A stretch of DNA of 64,000 nucleotides from Mycoplasmatota bacterium (GCA_022774645.1 JALFKQ010000021.1:1-64000); one strand, 5' to 3'; numbered from the stretch's first letter, positions 43,331-52,092 are shown. Translations and numbers: made by a program. Notes: generated by a model not told the origin, from the letters alone.

Positions 43331-44566
43331 TTGAACCCAATAAATGTTAAAAGTGAAATTGGAACATTAAAAAAAGTTCTTGTACATAGACCAGGTCGTG
43401 AATTATTAAATCTTACACCTGATAGCTTAGAAAGACTTTTATTTGATGATATTCCATATTTACCAGTTGCTCAAGAAGAGCATGATGAATTCGTAAGGAT
43501 TTTAAGAGATAATGGAGTAGAAGTTGTATATTTAGAAGACTTAATGACTGAGGTTTTAGATACTAATCCAGAAATAAGAGAAAGATTTATTACTCAATTT
43601 ATTTATGAAGCTGGAATTAGAACACCTAAATATCGTAGTTTAGTTTATGAATATTTAAGTTCTATCGAAAATAATAGATTATTAGTTTTAAAAACAATGG
43701 AAGGTATTGTTAATAATGAAGTAATCAAATCAAAAGCTAAAAAAGGAAAAAGCTTAGTTGATTTTATTGAAGATGATACTGCATTTGTAGTAGATCCAAT
43801 GCCAAACTTATATTTTACAAGAGATCCATTTGCTTCAATCGGAAATGGTGTTTCATTAAATAGAATGTATTCTGTAACTAGAAACAGAGAAACTATTTAT
43901 GCTGAATATATATTTGAATATCATCCAGAATATAAAGGACTTGTTGATAAATATTTTGACAGATATAGTGCATATCATATTGAAGGTGGAGATGTACTTA
44001 ACTTAAATGAACACATTTTAGCAGTAGGTATTTCTCAAAGAACAAGTGCTGATGCAATAGAAGAACTTGCTCATAAAATATTTGAAGACAAAGATGCTAA
44101 AATAAATACAATATTGGCATTTGATATACCAGTATGCCGTGCATTTATGCATTTAGATACAGTATTCACTCAAATAGATAAGGATAAATTTACTTATCAC
44201 CCAGGTATAATGGGGACACTTAGAGTTTATGAAATAACTAGCGATGGTGAAGACGGACTTAATGTAAAGGAAAAGAATGCTTCACTTGAAAGAATATTAG
44301 AAGAATATTTAGAAAGAAAAATAACTTTAATTCCTTGTGCTGGTGGAGACAAAATCGGAGCTGAAAGAGAACAATGGAATGATGGAAGTAATACATTATG
44401 TATAGCACCAGGAGTAGTAATTGTTTATGATAGAAATAATATTACAAATGAATTATTAAGAGATAATGGAATTAAAGTACTAGAAATGCATAGTGCAGAG
44501 TTATCAAGAGGAAGAGGTGGACCTAGATGTATGTCAATGCCACTACAAAGAAGCGATAAGATATGA
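43331..44566 (+). CDS. arcA: Arginine deiminase
   Basis: Hydrolyses arginine to citrulline and ammonia, the first step of the deiminase pathway (411 aa). Motifs: VLVHRPGRELLNLTPD, FTRDPFASIGNGVSLN, HIEGGDVLNL and the catalytic-Cys C-terminus RGRGGPRCMSMPL. The start is TTG 43331 behind GGGAGGG. It overlaps the carbamate kinase start by the ATGA tetranucleotide. The middle enzyme of the pathway, ornithine carbamoyltransferase, is not between arcA and arcC and is not in this window. Confidence 0.95.
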   Translation: MNPINVKSEIGTLKKVLVHRPGRELLNLTPDSLERLLFDDIPYLPVAQEEHDEFVRILRDNGVEVVYLEDLMTEVLDTNPEIRERFITQFIYEAGIRTPKYRSLVYEYLSSIENNRLLVLKTMEGIVNNEVIKSKAKKGKSLVDFIEDDTAFVVDPMPNLYFTRDPFASIGNGVSLNRMYSVTRNRETIYAEYIFEYHPEYKGLVDKYFDRYSAYHIEGGDVLNLNEHILAVGISQRTSADAIEELAHKIFEDKDAKINTILAFDIPVCRAFMHLDTVFTQIDKDKFTYHPGIMGTLRVYEITSDGEDGLNVKEKNASLERILEEYLERKITLIPCAGGDKIGAEREQWNDGSNTLCIAPGVVIVYDRNNITNELLRDNGIKVLEMHSAELSRGRGGPRCMSMPLQRSDKI

Positions 44567-46956
44567 AAACAATTGTAGTAGCACTTGGTGGAAATGCTCT
44601 TGGCAATACACCAGAAGAACAATTAAAATTAGTTAAAAACACAGCTAAATCAATAGTTGATTTAGTAAGTGAAGGTTATAATGTAGTAGTAAGCCATGGT
44701 AATGGACCTCAAGTTGGAATGATAAATCTAGCTTTTGAAGTTTCGCATGAAAGTAAAAGTGGTACTCCTGAAATACCATTTCCAGAATGTGGAGCAATGA
44801 GTCAAGGCTACATAGGTTATCATTTACAACAAGCAATTCAATGTGAATTGAAAGCAAGAAATATCAATAGAAATTGTGCATCAGTAGTGACACAAGTTCT
44901 TGTTGATAAAAAAGATCCTGCTTTTAATAAACCAGAAAAACCAGTAGGAATGTTTTATACCGAATCTGAAGCTAAGAAAATAGAAAAAGAAAAAGGTTAT
45001 ACATTCGTCGAAGATTCTGGAAGAGGTTATAGGAGAGTTGTACCTTCTCCTAAACCTATTGAAATAATAGAACTTGATTTAATTAAAGACCTGTTAAGTC
45101 AAGGTAATATTGTTATAGCATCTGGTGGTGGTGGAATCCCAGTTGTGCGTGAAAAAAACACCTATGTAGGAGTAGATGCAGTAATTGATAAAGATAGATC
45201 TAGTAGCTTACTAGCAAGAGAATTAAATGCTGATGTTTTACTTATATTAACTACGGTGGAAACAGTTTCACTTAAATATAACACAATTGATCAAGTAAGT
45301 TTACGAGACTTAGATATAAGTGATGCAAAAAAATATATCAAGGCTGGTGAATTTGCAAAAGGAAGTATGCTTCCAAAAGTAGAATCATGTGTAGATTTTT
45401 GTGAATTTAATAAAGAAGGAAAAGGTATTATCACTTCTCTTGAATGTGCAAGAGAAGCACTTCTAAATGAAACAGGTACAATAATAACAAATAGTCAAAA
45501 AGGAGGCAAAAAGATGGCTAAAACAAAGAAAAAAAGAGAGAGAATGTCCGCATTCACTATCATCATTTTACTTACTATTATAGTAGCCTTAGTAACATTA
45601 ATATTACCTTCAGCAAAATTTGATGCAGCAGGTAACATCATTAATGGTTCAGGAGTAGTTGCAGCAAAATTATCTGATGTACTACTAGCTCCAATAAAAG
45701 GCTTTGAAAATGCTGTTGATGTTTGTGTGTTCGTTCTAGTTCTTGGTGGCTTTTTACAAATTGTCACAAAGACAGGGGCTTTGGAAAATGGTATTAAGGT
45801 CTTAGTTAAAAAATTAAAAGGAAATGAATTAGTATTAATTCCAATACTAATGATTATCTTCTCAATAGGTGGAACAACTTATGGAATGATGGAAGAAACA
45901 GTTGGTTTCTATGCACTTCTAGCATTTACTATGGTAGCTGCTGGTATGGATACAATTGTTGCATCAGCAACAGTATTGTTAGGTGCAGGATGTGGTGTTT
46001 TAGGTTCAACTATTAACCCATTCGCAACAGGAGCTGCAGTAGCTGCACTTCCAAAAGGATTAACTGTTAATCAAGGAATTTTAATTGCACTTGGTGCAGT
46101 ATTATGGTTAGTATCACTTGGAATTTCAATTTTCTATGTAATGAGATATGCAAAAAAAGTTAAAGATGATAAAGGTTCAACTTTCTTATCATTACAAGAA
46201 CAAAAGAAAATGGAAAAATTCAATGAGAAAGATTCTTCAAAAGAAGCTGTTCTTACAGGAATGCAAAAAACAACATTATGGATTTTTGGTATTACATTCC
46301 TTGTAATGATCGTAGGATTTATTCCTTGGGGCGAATTCAATATTACATTCTTCGATTCATGGACTGGATGGTTAACTGGTTCACCTTTAGGTAAGTGGTA
46401 TTTCTATGAATCAGCTGCTTGGTTCTTAATTGTTGGTATCTTAATTGGATACATTAATAAATTTACAACAAATCAAATTATAGATGAATTCATTGCAGGA
46501 GCAAGAGATATCTTATCTGTTGTACTTATTATTGCAGTAGCTCGTGGTGTTAAAGTATTAATGGAAACAACAATGTTAGATAATTATATTATTTACAATG
46601 TTGCAGATGCATTAAAAGGAACACCTGTAGCATTATTTACACCATGTAACTATATTCTACATATATTATTATCAGTACTTGTACCATCTAGTTCAGGTTT
46701 AGCAACAATATCTACACCAATTATGGCTCCACTTGCACATCAACTTGGTTATAGTGTTGAAACAACAATTATGACATTTGTTGCTGCAAATGGACTTGTT
46801 AACTTATTTACCCCAACATGTGGTGCAATAATGGGTGGTTTAGCATTAGCTAAAGTTAACTACACTACATGGTTAAAATGGGCTATGAAGTTATTAGTTC
46901 TTATTGGTTTATCATCAATGGTAATACTTACATTTGCATCAGTAATATTATCATAG
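44563..46956 (+). CDS. Carbamate kinase fused in frame to a YfcC-type arginine/ornithine transporter
   Basis: One continuous 797-residue frame. Residues 1-~311 are ArcC carbamate kinase (VALGGNALG, VVSHGNGPQVG, SGGGGIPV, ALLNETGTIIT), making ATP from carbamoyl phosphate. Residues ~318-797 are a YfcC/DcuC-type carrier with ten or more membrane spans (IIILLTIIVALVTLILPSA..., GAGCGVLGSTINPFATGAA, VPSSSGLATISTPIMAPL). The join reads ITNSQKGGKKMAKTKKK, and a full AGGAGG site with ATG 45514 is retained at it. So either a fusion protein, an independent transporter, or both are made. The transporter would exchange arginine for ornithine. Confidence 0.88.
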   Translation: MKTIVVALGGNALGNTPEEQLKLVKNTAKSIVDLVSEGYNVVVSHGNGPQVGMINLAFEVSHESKSGTPEIPFPECGAMSQGYIGYHLQQAIQCELKARNINRNCASVVTQVLVDKKDPAFNKPEKPVGMFYTESEAKKIEKEKGYTFVEDSGRGYRRVVPSPKPIEIIELDLIKDLLSQGNIVIASGGGGIPVVREKNTYVGVDAVIDKDRSSSLLARELNADVLLILTTVETVSLKYNTIDQVSLRDLDISDAKKYIKAGEFAKGSMLPKVESCVDFCEFNKEGKGIITSLECAREALLNETGTIITNSQKGGKKMAKTKKKRERMSAFTIIILLTIIVALVTLILPSAKFDAAGNIINGSGVVAAKLSDVLLAPIKGFENAVDVCVFVLVLGGFLQIVTKTGALENGIKVLVKKLKGNELVLIPILMIIFSIGGTTYGMMEETVGFYALLAFTMVAAGMDTIVASATVLLGAGCGVLGSTINPFATGAAVAALPKGLTVNQGILIALGAVLWLVSLGISIFYVMRYAKKVKDDKGSTFLSLQEQKKMEKFNEKDSSKEAVLTGMQKTTLWIFGITFLVMIVGFIPWGEFNITFFDSWTGWLTGSPLGKWYFYESAAWFLIVGILIGYINKFTTNQIIDEFIAGARDILSVVLIIAVARGVKVLMETTMLDNYIIYNVADALKGTPVALFTPCNYILHILLSVLVPSSSGLATISTPIMAPLAHQLGYSVETTIMTFVAANGLVNLFTPTCGAIMGGLALAKVNYTTWLKWAMKLLVLIGLSSMVILTFASVILS
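45499..45516 (+). promoter_or_regulatory. Internal ribosome-binding site and ATG within the arcC-arcD fusion
   Basis: AAAGGAGG (to 45506), 7-base gap and ATG at 45514, at the exact boundary between kinase and transporter. In an ordinary arcC-arcD pair this would be the start of the transporter gene. The only thing missing is a stop codon for arcC in the same frame. Confidence 0.75.
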
Positions 46957-46966
46957 TGAAAAGATT

Positions 46967-46996
46967 AAAGACACTTTTTGAAAGTGTCTTTTTTAT
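46967..46996 (+). terminator. Terminator of the arc operon
   Basis: A 10-bp stem (46967-46976 with 46982-46991) followed by a T run. Confidence 0.85.
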
Positions 46997-47007
46997 TGAT
47001 TAAATTA

Positions 47008-47292
47008 CTAAATCATATAAATATTATCATTAATTTCATTAGAAGCAGATTCCAATTTTTGAATTTTTGAATCTAATGTTTTTATTTGCCTTTCTAATCT
47101 ACTAACTCTATCTTCTAAATCATTATTTATATTATTGTTATTATTTATCTGATTATTATAGTTTGGTGGAATAACATTTGGCCCATATGCTTGATATTCT
47201 TGATTTAAATTATAACCACTAGGGGGATATATCATACCAGGAGCTTGATAACCTTGATTTAGATTTTGATAGAACATATCTCTATTATTCAT
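47008..47292 (-). CDS. Small low-complexity/coiled-coil protein
   Basis: A 94-residue protein. The N-terminal half is rich in Asn, Gln, Tyr, Pro and Gly (NQGYQAPGMIYPPSGYN...NNQINNNNN), and the C-terminal ~40 residues form a heptad coiled coil (DLEDRVSRLERQIKTLDSKIQKLE). The layout recalls spore-coat or surface-layer small proteins of Bacillota. The start follows AGGTGATG. No family is recognised. Confidence 0.65.
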   Translation of the reverse strand: MNNRDMFYQNLNQGYQAPGMIYPPSGYNLNQEYQAYGPNVIPPNYNNQINNNNNINNDLEDRVSRLERQIKTLDSKIQKLESASNEINDNIYMI

Positions 47293-47377
47293 AACATCAC
47301 CTAGTATAATATATGATGATTATTTGTTTTTGAACCTATTTTGTATTATAATATATTCATAAAGAAAGGGAAGCATT

Positions 47378-47995
47378 ATGAGACTTAAACATATAAAAGA
47401 TGCGGATAAAATAATAAATAAAAGCAATTACATAATTACTAAACCAGAAAAATATAAAGGTAAATGGAATAAATTATTTAATAATGATAATAATATAGAA
47501 ATAGAAATAGGTACAGGAAAAGGAAAATTCATAATAGAAACAGCACTTCAAAATTCAAATACAAATTATATAGGAATAGAGAAGTATGATAGTCCACTTG
47601 TTTCAGCAGTAAAAAAGCTGGAAGAGTTAGAAATAAATAATTTAAAACTTATCTGTTATGATGCATTTGAAATAGAAAATATATTTGATAAAGAAATATA
47701 TAAAATATATTTAAACTTTTCTGATCCATGGCCTAAAAAAAGACATACAAAAAGAAGATTAACATCAGATAGATTCTTACAAAAATATGATTTAGTATTC
47801 AAAGATAAAAAAAGAATAGAAATGAAAACTGATAATGATGATTTATTTCTTTATTCTTGTGAGTCCTTAGTCGATTACGGATATAAAGTAATAAAAAAAG
47901 ACACTAATCATATAAGTGATATAACAACAGAATATGAAGATAAATTTATGAGTATTGGAAAAAACATAAATTATATAAGTGTTGTTAAAGAATAA
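47378..47995 (+). CDS. trmB: tRNA (guanine-N7)-methyltransferase
   Basis: Methylates G46 of tRNAs with S-adenosylmethionine (205 aa). It has the SAM motif EIGTGKGKFI, IGIEKYDSPLVSAVKKLEE, and NFSDPWPKKRHTKRRL, the signature of TrmB. The start has an AAAGGGAAG site. A lipoprotein gene follows after 36 bases, perhaps in the same transcript. Confidence 0.93.
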   Translation: MRLKHIKDADKIINKSNYIITKPEKYKGKWNKLFNNDNNIEIEIGTGKGKFIIETALQNSNTNYIGIEKYDSPLVSAVKKLEELEINNLKLICYDAFEIENIFDKEIYKIYLNFSDPWPKKRHTKRRLTSDRFLQKYDLVFKDKKRIEMKTDNDDLFLYSCESLVDYGYKVIKKDTNHISDITTEYEDKFMSIGKNINYISVVKE

Positions 47996-48031
47996 ATAAT
48001 TTGCTATAATCTTAAAGTAGGAGAAATAAAA

Positions 48032-48646
48032 ATGTATAAAAAGATTGTTACAATAATGTGTGTATTGTTACTAACAGCATGTACTAACCAGACATATTAT
48101 TTAAATAATTTAACATATGAAGATATAATAAATATATCAATTAATGAAACTGAAAAAACAACCAATATAAACAATAAAGGGTATAAATATTATTTACCAA
48201 CTGGTTTTATAGTTTCAAAAGACAATGGCTATAATCAAGAATTATTAAGTGATGATAATACAAAATACTATTTAAACGTAGACATAGTAAGCTATTATTA
48301 TAAAAATAAAATGCAATCAACACATAATATAAAAGATTATAAATATTATGAATTTGAATATAAAGACAAGACTGGTTATTTAAAAATAACAGAAAATAAT
48401 GATAATTTTTTTGTTGAGTTGTGCTATAATTATGCTATAATAGAGGTAGAGGTAAAGGGTAGCAACCTAAGATATGCAATATCAAGAGGAATTATTATAT
48501 TAAATTCTATACAATATAATGATTTAGTAATAGAAAAAAATATTGGTAATAATGATATTGATAATGCAGAAACAGTTTATAAAATACCTGAACCAAAAGA
48601 CAAAGATAGTTCTAAAAATATTTTAGAATATATGGAAGAGGAATAG
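48032..48646 (+). CDS. Lipoprotein, unknown
   Basis: A 204-residue lipoprotein (LLLTAC lipobox, residues ~12-17), with alternating beta wording (YKYYLPTGFIVSKDN, TKYYLNVDIVSYYY, YKYYEFEYKDKTGYLKI). Tyr and Asn are abundant and the C-terminus is charged and probably disordered. No family is recognised. It lies 12 bases upstream of the next gene, so operon membership is likely. Confidence 0.7.
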   Translation: MYKKIVTIMCVLLLTACTNQTYYLNNLTYEDIINISINETEKTTNINNKGYKYYLPTGFIVSKDNGYNQELLSDDNTKYYLNVDIVSYYYKNKMQSTHNIKDYKYYEFEYKDKTGYLKITENNDNFFVELCYNYAIIEVEVKGSNLRYAISRGIIILNSIQYNDLVIEKNIGNNDIDNAETVYKIPEPKDKDSSKNILEYMEEE

Positions 48647-48660
48647 GAGAGTGTAAAAAT

Positions 48661-49518
48661 ATGGGTGTTTTTAGTAAACTAAAAAACATATTTTATGATG
48701 AAGAAGTAATTGAAGAGCCAAGTACAGAAATTAAAATAGATAAACCAGCAAAAAAAGAAATTGTTGAAAAACCTAGAGTTGAAGAAATAAAAGTGGTTAG
48801 ACAAGAAGAAAGAAGAGAACCTGAAATCAAAGAAGAGCCTAAATCTGAACCATCATTTAATAGTGAGAGAGATTTGTTTAGAAGTGAAAGAACATTTAAT
48901 TTTACTCAATTTGATGATGATGAAGAGGAAGAATTACCACCAAGAAGAAATGTTTTAGATAGAGAAAGAGACAGAAGAACTAATAAAGTTGAAACAAAAG
49001 AACCAGTGGTAGTTGAACAACCAAAGGTATTTAAACCAAGCCCAGTTATTTCTCCAATATATGGTATTTTAGATAAAGATTATAAAAAAGAAGAAATAAC
49101 TACTAAAAAAGTAGAAATAAAAGAAACACCACTTAGCACAAGTGCTGCAACATATGATAGTGTTAGAAGAAAAGCTTATGGTACTCTTGAAGATGATTTA
49201 GAAGACACATTAAATAAAATGAATAAATTAACTCCTGATGATATAAAAGATGAAGTACAAAAAATAGATAATGATGTGAATAAACTAGAAGAAAGATCAA
49301 ATAAAATAGAAGATTTAATTAGTAAGATTGAATTCTCTCCTGAAACAAATAACAATAACAATAGTAATATTTCAGTAGGAGAGCTTGAAGATAAAGTTAA
49401 ATTAGAAAACTTTGATGATACAGCAGAATTATCTACAGACAAAACTATGACAGATAGTACATTAGAGCATGACTTATTTAACCTAATTGATTCAATGTAT
49501 GATGATAAGGAGGATTAA
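48661..49518 (+). CDS. Charged, largely disordered cytoplasmic protein with coiled-coil C-terminus
   Basis: A 285-residue protein, Lys/Glu-rich. A short hydrophobic/amphipathic start (MGVFSKLKNIFYDEEVIEEP) resembles membrane-targeting helices. A disordered middle with RRNVLDRERDRR follows, then a ~60-residue coiled coil (DDIKDEVQKIDNDVNKLEE). No family is recognised; the layout resembles cytoplasmic division or cortex scaffold proteins. It ends 2 bases before a small membrane gene. Confidence 0.6.
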   Translation: MGVFSKLKNIFYDEEVIEEPSTEIKIDKPAKKEIVEKPRVEEIKVVRQEERREPEIKEEPKSEPSFNSERDLFRSERTFNFTQFDDDEEEELPPRRNVLDRERDRRTNKVETKEPVVVEQPKVFKPSPVISPIYGILDKDYKKEEITTKKVEIKETPLSTSAATYDSVRRKAYGTLEDDLEDTLNKMNKLTPDDIKDEVQKIDNDVNKLEERSNKIEDLISKIEFSPETNNNNNSNISVGELEDKVKLENFDDTAELSTDKTMTDSTLEHDLFNLIDSMYDDKED

Positions 49519-49520
49519 TA

Positions 49521-49820
49521 ATGGAAGCACTAAATGAAGCACTACCTGTAGTAATTTATTTATTACTAATTGTATTATTAGTTGTAGGAATAGTTATTGG
49601 TATAAAATTAATATTTACAATGAGTAAAATTGACGAACTGTTGGATGATATTACTAAAAAAGTTAAAACACTTGATAGAGTATTCAATATAATAGACTAT
49701 ACTACAGATAAAGTATCGATGATTAGTGATACAGTAGTAAATTTTGTTACAAGCAAATTAAAAAAGATAATTAGATTTAAGAAATCTAATGATGATGAGG
49801 AGGATGAAATTGATGAGTAA
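49521..49820 (+). CDS. Small single-span protein (DUF948-like)
   Basis: A 99-residue protein. One N-terminal membrane helix (about residues 8-31) is followed by a helical region of the DUF948 type (MSKIDELLDDITKKVKTLDRVFNIIDYTTDKVS) and an acidic end. In Bacillota this type commonly accompanies YtxH. It starts 2 bases after the upstream gene's stop and overlaps ytxH by 8 bases. Confidence 0.7.
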   Translation: MEALNEALPVVIYLLLIVLLVVGIVIGIKLIFTMSKIDELLDDITKKVKTLDRVFNIIDYTTDKVSMISDTVVNFVTSKLKKIIRFKKSNDDEEDEIDE

Positions 49821-50232
49821 TAAAAAAGGTGGATTTGGAAAATTTCTTGGAGGTTTAGCATTAGGCGCTGGTATTGGAATCTTACTTGCTCCAGATAAAG
49901 GAGAAAATACTAGAAAAGTATTAAAGAAAAAGTTAGACGAATTATTAAAAAAACTAAGAGAAATCGATGTAGATGAAGTAAAAGATGAATTACTATTTAA
50001 GGCAGAAGAGTTACAAGCTGAACTTGCTGACTTAGATAAGGAAAAAGCAAAAGAAATTGCATTAAAACAAGCAAACATTATTAAAGGAAAAGCAGAAGAA
50101 TTATATAAATATGCAATCGAAAAGAGTACACCAGTAGTGGAAAAAGCTGCTGATGAAGTAAGAAAACAAGCTCTTAAAGTAGTTAAAGAAATCGAAAAGA
50201 AATTAGCTGACGAAAAGAAAAGTAAAAAGTAA
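49813..50232 (+). CDS. YtxH-like general stress protein
   Basis: A 139-residue protein with the YtxH signature GGFGKFLGGLALGAGIGILLAPDKGENTR, a Gly-rich membrane helix followed by a long Lys/Glu-rich helical tail. The start at 49813 is 9 bases after AGGAGG; the run of ATGs further upstream lies before that site. It ends the lipoprotein/scaffold/DUF948/YtxH run at a strong terminator. YtxH proteins are linked to stress and envelope roles. Confidence 0.82.
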   Translation: MSNKKGGFGKFLGGLALGAGIGILLAPDKGENTRKVLKKKLDELLKKLREIDVDEVKDELLFKAEELQAELADLDKEKAKEIALKQANIIKGKAEELYKYAIEKSTPVVEKAADEVRKQALKVVKEIEKKLADEKKSKK

Positions 50233-50235
50233 TAT

Positions 50236-50262
50236 AAGCACTAAAAAATAGTGCTTTTTCTT
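50236..50262 (+). terminator. Terminator of the ytxH operon
   Basis: An 8-bp stem (50236-50243 with 50249-50256), 5-base loop and a T run. Confidence 0.85.
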
Positions 50263-50275
50263 TTTACAAAGAACA

Positions 50276-50305
50276 TTTACAATTTATAACTTAATATGAT
50301 AAAAT
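50276..50305 (+). promoter_or_regulatory. Promoter of the candidate small RNA
   Basis: TTTACA (50276-50281), 18-base spacer and TAAAAT (50300-50305), upstream of a short structured stretch that ends in its own terminator. Confidence 0.5.
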
Positions 50306-50311
50306 ATCATT

Positions 50312-50390
50312 AGTGAAGCAACTAAACCCCTGCTGTTGGGCATTACTTGTTGTGTGGCTTAACTGTAAAAGTAAGTTAGGCATTTTTATT
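50312..50390 (+). ncRNA. Candidate small RNA of about 75-80 nt
   Basis: This stretch has its own promoter and ends in a terminator hairpin, GCTTAACT at 50357-50364 with AGTTAGGC at 50374-50381, followed by ATTTTTATT. Upstream a GCAAC...GTTGT pairing encloses a CCC...GGG helix (ACCCCTGCTGTTGGGC region). No open frame with a ribosome site is inside. I cannot assign it to a known class; SRP RNA, 6S and preQ1 motifs are not visible. It lies just before the proline T-box, whose own promoter starts 32 bases later. Confidence 0.5.
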
Positions 50391-50421
50391 AATTGAAAAT
50401 AATTAATAAAAATATATATAA

Positions 50422-50450
50422 TTGACAATCTAATTTAATCGTGTTAAAAT
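50422..50450 (+). promoter_or_regulatory. Promoter of the proline T-box and proS
   Basis: Perfect TTGACA (50422-50427), 17-base spacer and TAAAAT (50445-50450). Confidence 0.75.
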
Positions 50451-50456
50451 TTACTT

Positions 50457-50650
50457 AAATCTTGAAGAAATATTAATAAATTCCTTATTACAGTGAATCT
50501 AGGATAGTGGAAACTAGAAAATAATATTTATTAATTCCTATCTTCTTAAAAAGGATACTAATCATATCTCGGATAATTCCGTTAAAAATAATTAAGATAA
50601 TTAAAGGATGGTACCGTCATTTATGACTCCTTATGTACCATTCTTTTTTA
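50457..50650 (+). promoter_or_regulatory. T-box leader (proline type)
   Basis: tRNA-sensing leader. Stem I arms are GAAGAAATATTAATAAATT and the matching AATATTTATTAATTCC... side. A CCT triplet in the 3' arm (about 50536-50538) is the likely proline specifier. The T-box consensus lies at AAAGGATGGTACCGTC (about 50605-50620). The terminator alternative pairs ATGGTAC with GTACCAT and ends in TTCTTTTTT before the proS ribosome site. The specifier assignment is inferred from position and the gene downstream. Confidence 0.85.
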
Positions 50651-50670
50651 TTTATAAAAAGGAGGAAAAT

Positions 50671-52092
50671 ATGAAAAACGAAAAAATAATATCAAGAAGT
50701 GAAGATTTTGCATCTTGGTATACAAATGTAGTTAAAGCAGCTCACTTAGCAGACTATTCAAATGTTAAAGGGTTTATTATATTTGAGCCTAATGGTTATG
50801 CTATATGGGAGAAAATACAATCTGTGATGGATGGTATGTTTAAAGAACTAGGACACCAAAATGTTTATTTACCAGTTATGATACCAGAAAACTTATTAAA
50901 AAAAGAAGGAGAACTTGTTGAAGGTTTTGCTCCTGAAGTTGCTTGGATAACACAAGGTGGAAGTAATAAATTAGAAGAAAGATTAGCATTTAGACCAACG
51001 AGTGAATCATTATTTTGTGATTACTACAAGAATATAGTTAAAACATATAAAGACTTACCAAAATTATATAATCAATGGTGTAATGTAATAAGATGGGAGA
51101 AAGAAACAAGACCCTTTTTAAGAAGTCGTGAATTTTTATGGCAAGAAGGACACACAGTTCATGCAACAGCAAAAGAAGCAGAAGAAGAAACATTAAGAAT
51201 GCTAAATGTATATAAGAGATTTTTTGAAGAATATTTAGCAATACCAGTAGTTGTAGGTAAAAAAACAGAAAAAGAAAAGTTTGCAGGTGCTGAATATACT
51301 TTAACTGTTGAAGCATTAATGCAAAATGGAGTTTGTCTTCAATCAGCAACAAGTCACTATTTCGGTCAAAAGTTTGCAAAAGCTTATGATGTTAAATTTG
51401 TAACAAAAGATAATACATTTGATTATTGCTATCAAACATCTTGGGGATCAACAACAAGAATGATTGGAGCACTAATTATGGTTCATGGAGACGATAAAGG
51501 ATTAGTGTTACCACCAAAGATTGCTCCAAGACAAGTATGCATTGTGCCTATCAAAATGGAAGATAATGTATTGGAAGTGGCAAATAAAATAAATGATAAT
51601 TTAAAAACAAATAATGTTATATCATATATAGATTTAAGTGATAAGAGTGCTGGATTCAAATTTGCAGAAGCAGAAGTAAATGGAATACCAGTAAGAATAG
51701 AAATTGGTCCAAGAGATCTAGCAAATAACGAAGTTACAATAGTTAGAAGAGATACTAGTGAAAAAGTAAATGTAAAACTAGAAGAAGTTAATGAAAAAGT
51801 AAATGAATTACTTAATGATATTCAAAAGTCTTTATACAATAAGGCATTAAAGAGTAAAGAAGAAAAAACTTATACAGCTAAAACATTAAAAGAAGTAGAA
51901 GATATAATGAATAAACAACCAGGATTTGTACATGCACATTGGTGTGGTGAAACTGAATGTGAACTTAAAATGAAAGAAATAAAAGGTACTAAATCTAGAT
52001 GTATAGTTGAATCAAAAGATTATGCAGACGAAAAGTGTGTGGTATGTGGAAAACCTGCTAAACATGAAGTTGTATGGGGAATACAATATTAA
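50671..52092 (+). CDS. proS: Prolyl-tRNA synthetase, archaeal/eukaryal type
   Basis: Second ProRS of the window (473 aa), of the short type without the inserted editing domain. It starts SRSEDFASWYTNVVKAAHLADYS and has RPTSESLFCDYYKN, the motif 2 region NVIRWEKETRPFLRSREFLWQEGH, and SWGSTTRMIGALIMVHGD. A C-terminal zinc-binding domain with four Cys residues (CGETECE, CVVCGKP) ends VVWGIQY. The ATG 50671 has AAAAGGAGG. It is T-box controlled, whereas the bacterial-type copy at 38664 is not. Confidence 0.93.
   Translation: MKNEKIISRSEDFASWYTNVVKAAHLADYSNVKGFIIFEPNGYAIWEKIQSVMDGMFKELGHQNVYLPVMIPENLLKKEGELVEGFAPEVAWITQGGSNKLEERLAFRPTSESLFCDYYKNIVKTYKDLPKLYNQWCNVIRWEKETRPFLRSREFLWQEGHTVHATAKEAEEETLRMLNVYKRFFEEYLAIPVVVGKKTEKEKFAGAEYTLTVEALMQNGVCLQSATSHYFGQKFAKAYDVKFVTKDNTFDYCYQTSWGSTTRMIGALIMVHGDDKGLVLPPKIAPRQVCIVPIKMEDNVLEVANKINDNLKTNNVISYIDLSDKSAGFKFAEAEVNGIPVRIEIGPRDLANNEVTIVRRDTSEKVNVKLEEVNEKVNELLNDIQKSLYNKALKSKEEKTYTAKTLKEVEDIMNKQPGFVHAHWCGETECELKMKEIKGTKSRCIVESKDYADEKCVVCGKPAKHEVVWGIQY

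Noticed and set aside
50312-50390. SRP (4.5S) RNA, 6S RNA or preQ1 riboswitch
   Set aside because: The conserved SRP tetraloop and symmetric loop, the 6S bubble layout and the preQ1 core were not found; left as an unassigned candidate.
50608-50670. Upstream start for the second proS
   Set aside because: This in-frame extension lies inside the T-box terminator. The true ATG at 50671 follows AAAAGGAGG.
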